NCBI GenBank assembly: GCA_963530515.1
Contig: CAUSEC010000029.1
Location: 1-64,000, forward strand
Direction: 5' to 3'
Length of the DNA: 64,000 nt
Source of the DNA: CBFFRJ01 sp963530515
GTDB taxonomy: Bacteria; Pseudomonadota; Gammaproteobacteria; Enterobacterales; Enterobacteriaceae
The translations under genes were made by a program, and so were the position numbers. Shown in pieces: positions 60,335 through 64,000 of the stretch. Below the pieces are notes generated by a model. The model saw only the letters and a program-made list of their open reading frames with translations. It made no database searches and was not told where the DNA came from. Position 1 is the first letter of the stretch. Every line of letters starts with the position of its first letter.

Positions 60335-61279
60335 TCACACAGGGGTATACGGATGCACCTTCATCCAGTGCTCAGCGATATCCTGGCGGCGGCAAATCCA
60401 TACGTCGTCGTGCCCTTGCACATAATCCAGAAAACGCTGTAGTGCACGAAAGCGCCCCGGACGCCCCAGCAGGCGACAGTGCATGCCAATCGACATCATC
60501 TTCGGCGCGGTCTCGCCCTCTTCATAGAGCACATCGAAACTGTCTTTCAGGTAGGTGTAGAACTGCTCGGCGGTGTTAAAGCCCTGCGCGGTGGCAAAAC
60601 GCATGTCGTTGGCGTCCAGCGTGTAGGGCACAATCAGATGCGGCTTCTTGCCGACCGTTGTCCAGAACGGCAGGTCATCACCGTAGTAGTCGCTGTCGTA
60701 GAGTAACCCTTCCTGCTCCGCCACCAGCTTGCGGGTGTTCGGACTGTCGCGCCCGGTATACCAGCCGATCGGTGCTTTGCCGAACAGCGTGGTGAGGATC
60801 TCCATCGCCTGCTGCATATGCTGACGTTCGGTCTGGAGATCAAGATTTTGGTAGTGGATCCAGCGCCAGCCGTGGCTGACCACGTCGTAATCCGCCGCTT
60901 TGATCGCCGAGACGATCTCCGGGTTGCGTGCCAGCGCCATCGCCACACCAAACACCGTGAGCGGCAAACCGCGCTTCTGGAACTCCTGGTGAATGCGCCA
61001 GAAACCCGCACGGGAGCCGTATTCGTATAGTGAGTCCATGGACATATGGCGTGCCGGGTAACTGGCCGCGCCGATGATGTCAGAGAGGAACTGTTCAGAA
61101 CCGGCGTCGCCATGCAGCACATGGTTTTCGCCGCCCTCTTCAAAATTAAGGACAAACTGCACGGCAATGCGCGCGCCGCCGGGCCACTGCGCATGGGGAG
61201 GATTTCCGGCGTACCCCGCCAGATCACGCGGGTAATCAGCGGTAAAGTGCCAGACAGGCTTGTCCATATCTGAATGCAT
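60335..61279 (-). CDS. hpxB: Allantoinase HpxB (PuuE type)
   Basis: A 314-residue NodB/polysaccharide-deacetylase-fold enzyme that opens allantoin to allantoate. It matches PuuE-type allantoinases, which work without the metal centre of classical AllB. Blocks are FTADYPRDLAGYAGNPPHAQWP, NFEEGGENHVLHGD, SHGWRWIHYQ, GWYTGRDSPNTR and MSIGMHCRLLGRPGR. ATG with AGAGG upstream; an ATG four codons later is possible. Third gene of hpxSAB. Confidence 0.9.
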   Translation of the reverse strand: MHSDMDKPVWHFTADYPRDLAGYAGNPPHAQWPGGARIAVQFVLNFEEGGENHVLHGDAGSEQFLSDIIGAASYPARHMSMDSLYEYGSRAGFWRIHQEFQKRGLPLTVFGVAMALARNPEIVSAIKAADYDVVSHGWRWIHYQNLDLQTERQHMQQAMEILTTLFGKAPIGWYTGRDSPNTRKLVAEQEGLLYDSDYYGDDLPFWTTVGKKPHLIVPYTLDANDMRFATAQGFNTAEQFYTYLKDSFDVLYEEGETAPKMMSIGMHCRLLGRPGRFRALQRFLDYVQGHDDVWICRRQDIAEHWMKVHPYTPV

Positions 61280-61307
61280 CTGCTTCGACCTCTTTTTGGG
61301 GCCGCTC

Positions 61308-62045
61308 TCAGCTCAGCATGTCAAAACATCCGGAGAGCGGCTTTTTATTGGGATACGCGAGATCGCCATATTTGCTGGTGCCAAGCCCCAGTCCGATGAG
61401 GGATTCCACCATTTTTACCGCCGCCGTGACGCCATCAATCACCGGTATGCCCAGCTCCTGCGTCAGTTCCTGCGCCAGGTTCGCCATCCCACCGCAACCG
61501 AGAACAATCGCACCACTATTGTCTTCGTGTTTGGCTTGTATACAACGCTCGCGTACTTTCTGTTGAGCAAGACCCGTGCCATCTTCGAGCGCCAGCACCG
61601 GTAAATCGATCGCGTGCAGCGCCGCACAGTGGTGTTCAAAGCCGTACTGCTGCAATAAATGACGGGCGATTATCACCGTTCGCGGCAGCGTGGTGACGAT
61701 GGAAAAACGCGTTGCCACAAGCGTTGCCACGTGCATCGCCGCTTCCGCTATACCGATGACCGGCCCGCTTGCCAGCTCCCGGGCCGCCAGCAATCCCGGA
61801 TCACCAAAGCAGGCGATCACGTGGCCCTGCACGCCCTGCTCTTTGCCGTGCTTTATCTGTTCCAGTACGCCGATAGCGGCAATGGCCTCATCAAAATGGC
61901 CTTCGATAGATTCCACTCCCTGCGTTGGGCAACTCGCCAGAATGGTCGTCCCCGGTGCGGCAACGCTGCGGGCGGCGCTGGCGATAGTGTGGGTCATCTC
62001 CGGGCTAGTATTCGGGTTGATCACCTGTATACAGATTGCTGTCAT
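61308..62045 (-). CDS. hpxA: Allantoin racemase HpxA
   Basis: A 245-residue Asp/Glu/hydantoin racemase. The paired catalytic cysteines are Cys79 (VIACFGDPG) and Cys184 (VLGCGGM). It interconverts allantoin enantiomers so that both feed allantoinase. The N-terminus QVINPNTSPEMT is the substrate-carboxylate/amide loop of the family. Overlaps hpxS by 4 bp. Confidence 0.92.
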   Translation of the reverse strand: MTAICIQVINPNTSPEMTHTIASAARSVAAPGTTILASCPTQGVESIEGHFDEAIAAIGVLEQIKHGKEQGVQGHVIACFGDPGLLAARELASGPVIGIAEAAMHVATLVATRFSIVTTLPRTVIIARHLLQQYGFEHHCAALHAIDLPVLALEDGTGLAQQKVRERCIQAKHEDNSGAIVLGCGGMANLAQELTQELGIPVIDGVTAAVKMVESLIGLGLGTSKYGDLAYPNKKPLSGCFDMLS

Positions 62046-62761
62046 GGCTGTTCTCCTGCTGCGCCAAACAGGCGTGCAAAGTCGGGAAGGACGTCGCCTC
62101 CACGCTCAAAACTGAGGCTGGAGACAATGTGATCGAAGTGGTGCGACATCGCGTGGCTGAGCGCCGCCAGCTCTTTCTTACGCAGCAATTCGATAAGCCT
62201 GTCGTGGTCGTCGCAGCGACACCCTTGCTTCCAGGGCGCGCCCCAGGCGGCAATCACCAGCGAAGAGCGCTGTGCAAGCGTGGTGACAATGTCGGTCACC
62301 ACCACGTTACCGGAGATAGCCTGCAGCTGAATGTGGAAGGCGGCAGAATGACGAATGGCGGCGGCACCGTCGTGCTTGTGATGCGCTTCTTCTTCCAGCG
62401 CGATAATTTTCTCCAGCCCGGCCAGATGCGGCGGCTGCAGGTGGGCCAGCACCTGCGACAGGTTGGCGCATTCGATCATTTTGCGGGTCGCGAAGATTGA
62501 TTTTGATTCGTCGATGTCGGGTTTAGCGACAAATGCACCACGTCTGGGCGTGATGCTGACCATTTGCACCGTTGCAAGGCGCGTCAGCACTTTGCGGATC
62601 CCGGTGCGGCTGACACCAAACACCTCCGCCAGCGCCTCTTCCGGCAGTTTGCTTCCCGGCGGCAGTTGATGTTCAACGATGGCAGTCATTAACGACTGCC
62701 AGATGAAATTCTCTTTGTCTTCCAGATCTGCTGGGGTCTGTAGCCCCGTTTGCTGCTTCAT
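62042..62761 (-). CDS. hpxS: GntR/FCD-family regulator HpxS
   Basis: A 239-residue regulator. The winged HTH (about 20-85) reads EEALAEVFGVSRTGIRKVLTRL. The FCD ligand domain (about 95-220) contains metal-binding histidines such as AAFHIQL and AMSHHFDHI. It heads the hpxSAB operon and is divergent from hpxC with two identical operator-like repeats between them, so it likely controls both. Allantoin or a related ureide is the presumed effector. Confidence 0.88.
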   Translation of the reverse strand: MKQQTGLQTPADLEDKENFIWQSLMTAIVEHQLPPGSKLPEEALAEVFGVSRTGIRKVLTRLATVQMVSITPRRGAFVAKPDIDESKSIFATRKMIECANLSQVLAHLQPPHLAGLEKIIALEEEAHHKHDGAAAIRHSAAFHIQLQAISGNVVVTDIVTTLAQRSSLVIAAWGAPWKQGCRCDDHDRLIELLRKKELAALSHAMSHHFDHIVSSLSFERGGDVLPDFARLFGAAGEQP

Positions 62762-62792
62762 TCTGAAATTCCTTTGTTACGTTTTACTTATC

Positions 62793-62826
62793 TTTTGTAT
62801 ACATCATTAAAGTATTTTGTATACAT
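62793..62826. promoter_or_regulatory. Two tandem GntR-type operators (HpxS)
   Basis: The 12-mer TTTTGTATACAT occurs at 62793-62804 and again at 62815-62826. Each contains the palindrome TGTATACA. The 22-bp period is two helical turns. GntR/FCD regulators bind T-G-T-A-T-A-C-A type sites, so HpxS is the obvious candidate. Confidence 0.7.
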
Positions 62827-62838
62827 AAAAACGAAAAC

Positions 62839-62854
62839 TGGCCTGGTTCATGCA
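62839..62854 (+). promoter_or_regulatory. Weak sigma-54-like promoter before hpxC
   Basis: TGGCCTGGTTCATGCA keeps GG and GC at -24/-12 spacing but has three other mismatches to consensus. It is 52 bp before the hpxC ATG. No NtrC site is seen nearby, so this is tentative. Confidence 0.35.
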
Positions 62855-62906
62855 ACTCCTGATGGCAGACATAACGTCGCTATCTGTATTCAGAGGAGCA
62901 GATTCC

Positions 62907-64000
62907 ATGCCAAACCTTGAACCAAATTATAAAGAAAGCTATAGCCCGAGACTGACCAACGACGACCTCGCCCCCACCCGCGATCAGAACTGGACGTGGT
63001 ACAACATCTTCTCTTTCTGGATGTCCGATGTGCACAGCATGGGGGGCTACGTGGTCGCCGCGAGTTTCTTCGCCCTCGGCCTCGCCAGCTGGCAGGTGTT
63101 GCTCTGCCTGTTAGTGGGGATTTGTATTGTGCAGTTGTGTGCCAACCTTGTCGCCAAACCAAGCCAAATGGCTGGCGTGCCCTATGCGGTGATCTGTCGC
63201 CAGGCATTTGGCGTGTTCGGCGCCAATATTCCCGCGGTCATTCGTGGCCTTATCGCCTTTGCCTGGTACGGTATTCAGACGTACCTCGCGGCAAATGCCC
63301 TGATGCTGGTGGCGCTGAAATTCTGGCCGTCGCTGGCACCGATGACCGAAGGGCATTTCCTCGGCCTGTCGCATTTGGGCTGGGTTTGCTTTGGCATTAT
63401 GTGGGTACTGCAGGCGCTGGTGTTCTGGCACGGGATGAACGCCATTAAACGCTTTATTGATATTGCGGGTCCGGCGGTTTACGTGGTGATGCTGGCACTG
63501 GCGGTGTGGATCCTGTCGCAAACGGGCTTTGATGGCATCTCCTTTACCCTGGCGAGCAAAGAGCTGTCCGCCGGTGAACAAACCTGGCAGATGATTACCG
63601 CCACCGCGCTGGTGGTTTCCTACTTCTCCGGCCCGCTGTTGAACTTTGGTGACTTTTCACGTTACGGCAAGAGCATGGCGGAAATTCGTCGCGGCAACCG
63701 CTGGGGCCTGCCGTTTAACTTCCTGCTGTTCTCCATTGTGACCGTGGTCATTGTCTCCGGTACGCAGTCGCTGTTCGGTAAGATGATTACCGATCCTATC
63801 GAAACGGTCAGCCACGTTGGCAATAGCCTGGCGATGGCGATTGGTCTGCTGACGATGATCATCGCCACCATTGGCATCAACATTGTGGCGAACTTCGTCT
63901 CCCCGGCATTTGATTTCTCTAACTGCTCGCCGCAGAAAATCAGCTTCCGTACCGGTGGGATGATTGCCGCCGTGGGTTCCGTACTGCTAACGCCGTGGAA
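62907..64000 (+). CDS. hpxC: Allantoin permease HpxC (NCS1 family), truncated by window edge
   Basis: The first 364 residues of an NCS1-type nucleobase/ureide:cation symporter in the inner membrane. MPNLEPNYKESYSPRLTNDDLAPTRDQNWTWYNIFSFWMSDVHSMGG is the characteristic start, and SYFSGPLLNFGDFSRY is the conserved helix 6-8 signature. AGGAG lies 7 nt before the ATG. The open frame continues past the right edge. Substrate is inferred from the hpx neighbours; uracil or cytosine permeases share the fold. Confidence 0.88.
   Translation, partial: MPNLEPNYKESYSPRLTNDDLAPTRDQNWTWYNIFSFWMSDVHSMGGYVVAASFFALGLASWQVLLCLLVGICIVQLCANLVAKPSQMAGVPYAVICRQAFGVFGANIPAVIRGLIAFAWYGIQTYLAANALMLVALKFWPSLAPMTEGHFLGLSHLGWVCFGIMWVLQALVFWHGMNAIKRFIDIAGPAVYVVMLALAVWILSQTGFDGISFTLASKELSAGEQTWQMITATALVVSYFSGPLLNFGDFSRYGKSMAEIRRGNRWGLPFNFLLFSIVTVVIVSGTQSLFGKMITDPIETVSHVGNSLAMAIGLLTMIIATIGINIVANFVSPAFDFSNCSPQKISFRTGGMIAAVGSVLLTPW

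Overview
The window looks like a chromosomal segment from the Enterobacteriaceae, most like Enterobacter, Lelliottia or Leclercia. The backbone keeps the E. coli K-12 gene order around 66 min almost gene for gene: tktA, loiP, speA, metK, galP, then sprT-endA-rsmE-gshB-yqgE-yqgF, yggR-yggS-yggT-yggU-rdgB-hemW, and yggN-yggL-trmB-mutY-yggX-mltC-nupG. Protein lengths and motifs match the E. coli versions closely. The genus call is inference. No rRNA, tRNA, CRISPR array, transposase or phage gene is visible.

Four blocks interrupt this backbone. (1) 7.4-20.6 kb, between galP and sprT: an uncharacterised module. A LuxR-type response regulator lies on the + strand. A five-gene - strand operon encodes a YcaC-like hydrolase, two XapX mini-membrane proteins, a lone receiver and an 1862-residue kinase/ATPase/histidine-kinase fusion. 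A divergent + strand operon encodes a YtcJ-like amidohydrolase, a DoxX protein, an MFS exporter and an alpha/beta hydrolase. Two Fur-like boxes and an array of three 16-bp iterons lie in its control regions. It is my best candidate for an undescribed system. (2) 24.9-27.9 kb, between yqgF and yggR: an IclR regulator divergent from a large FAD-dependent oxidoreductase. (3) 32.5-35.8 kb, where E. coli has yggM-ansB: a DctPQM-type TRAP transporter and a DUF559 protein. (4) From 42.2 kb to the right edge, after nupG: a methyltransferase, a citrate-fermentation locus and a purine-ring (allantoin/oxalurate) catabolic locus.

The citrate locus is one - strand operon (2-hydroxycarboxylate transporter, FAH-family protein, citC, citD, citE, citF, citX, citG) divergent from the two-component pair citA-citB. 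The transporter brings in citrate, CitDEF cleaves it to acetate and oxaloacetate, and CitC, CitG and CitX make and activate the lyase prosthetic group. No oxaloacetate decarboxylase pump is present. The FAH-family protein carries a FAHD1-like metal site and may decarboxylate oxaloacetate instead.

The hpx locus (hpxK, J, U, W, X, Y, Z, B, A, S, C) encodes allantoin uptake (HpxC), racemisation (HpxA), ring opening (HpxB), allantoate hydrolysis (HpxK), ureidoglycine transamination to oxalurate (HpxJ), oxalurate hydrolysis (HpxX/Y/Z) and oxamate hydrolysis (HpxW). HpxU and HpxS are local regulators. hpxJK has a perfect sigma-54 promoter with two NtrC-type sites upstream, and hpxW has a near-perfect one, so the locus appears wired to nitrogen limitation.

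Three related hairpin repeats fill gaps between convergent genes (35.8, 53.0 and 60.3 kb), and an ERIC element lies in the nupG leader. All functional calls come from reading the sequence and remembered family knowledge; no database search was run.
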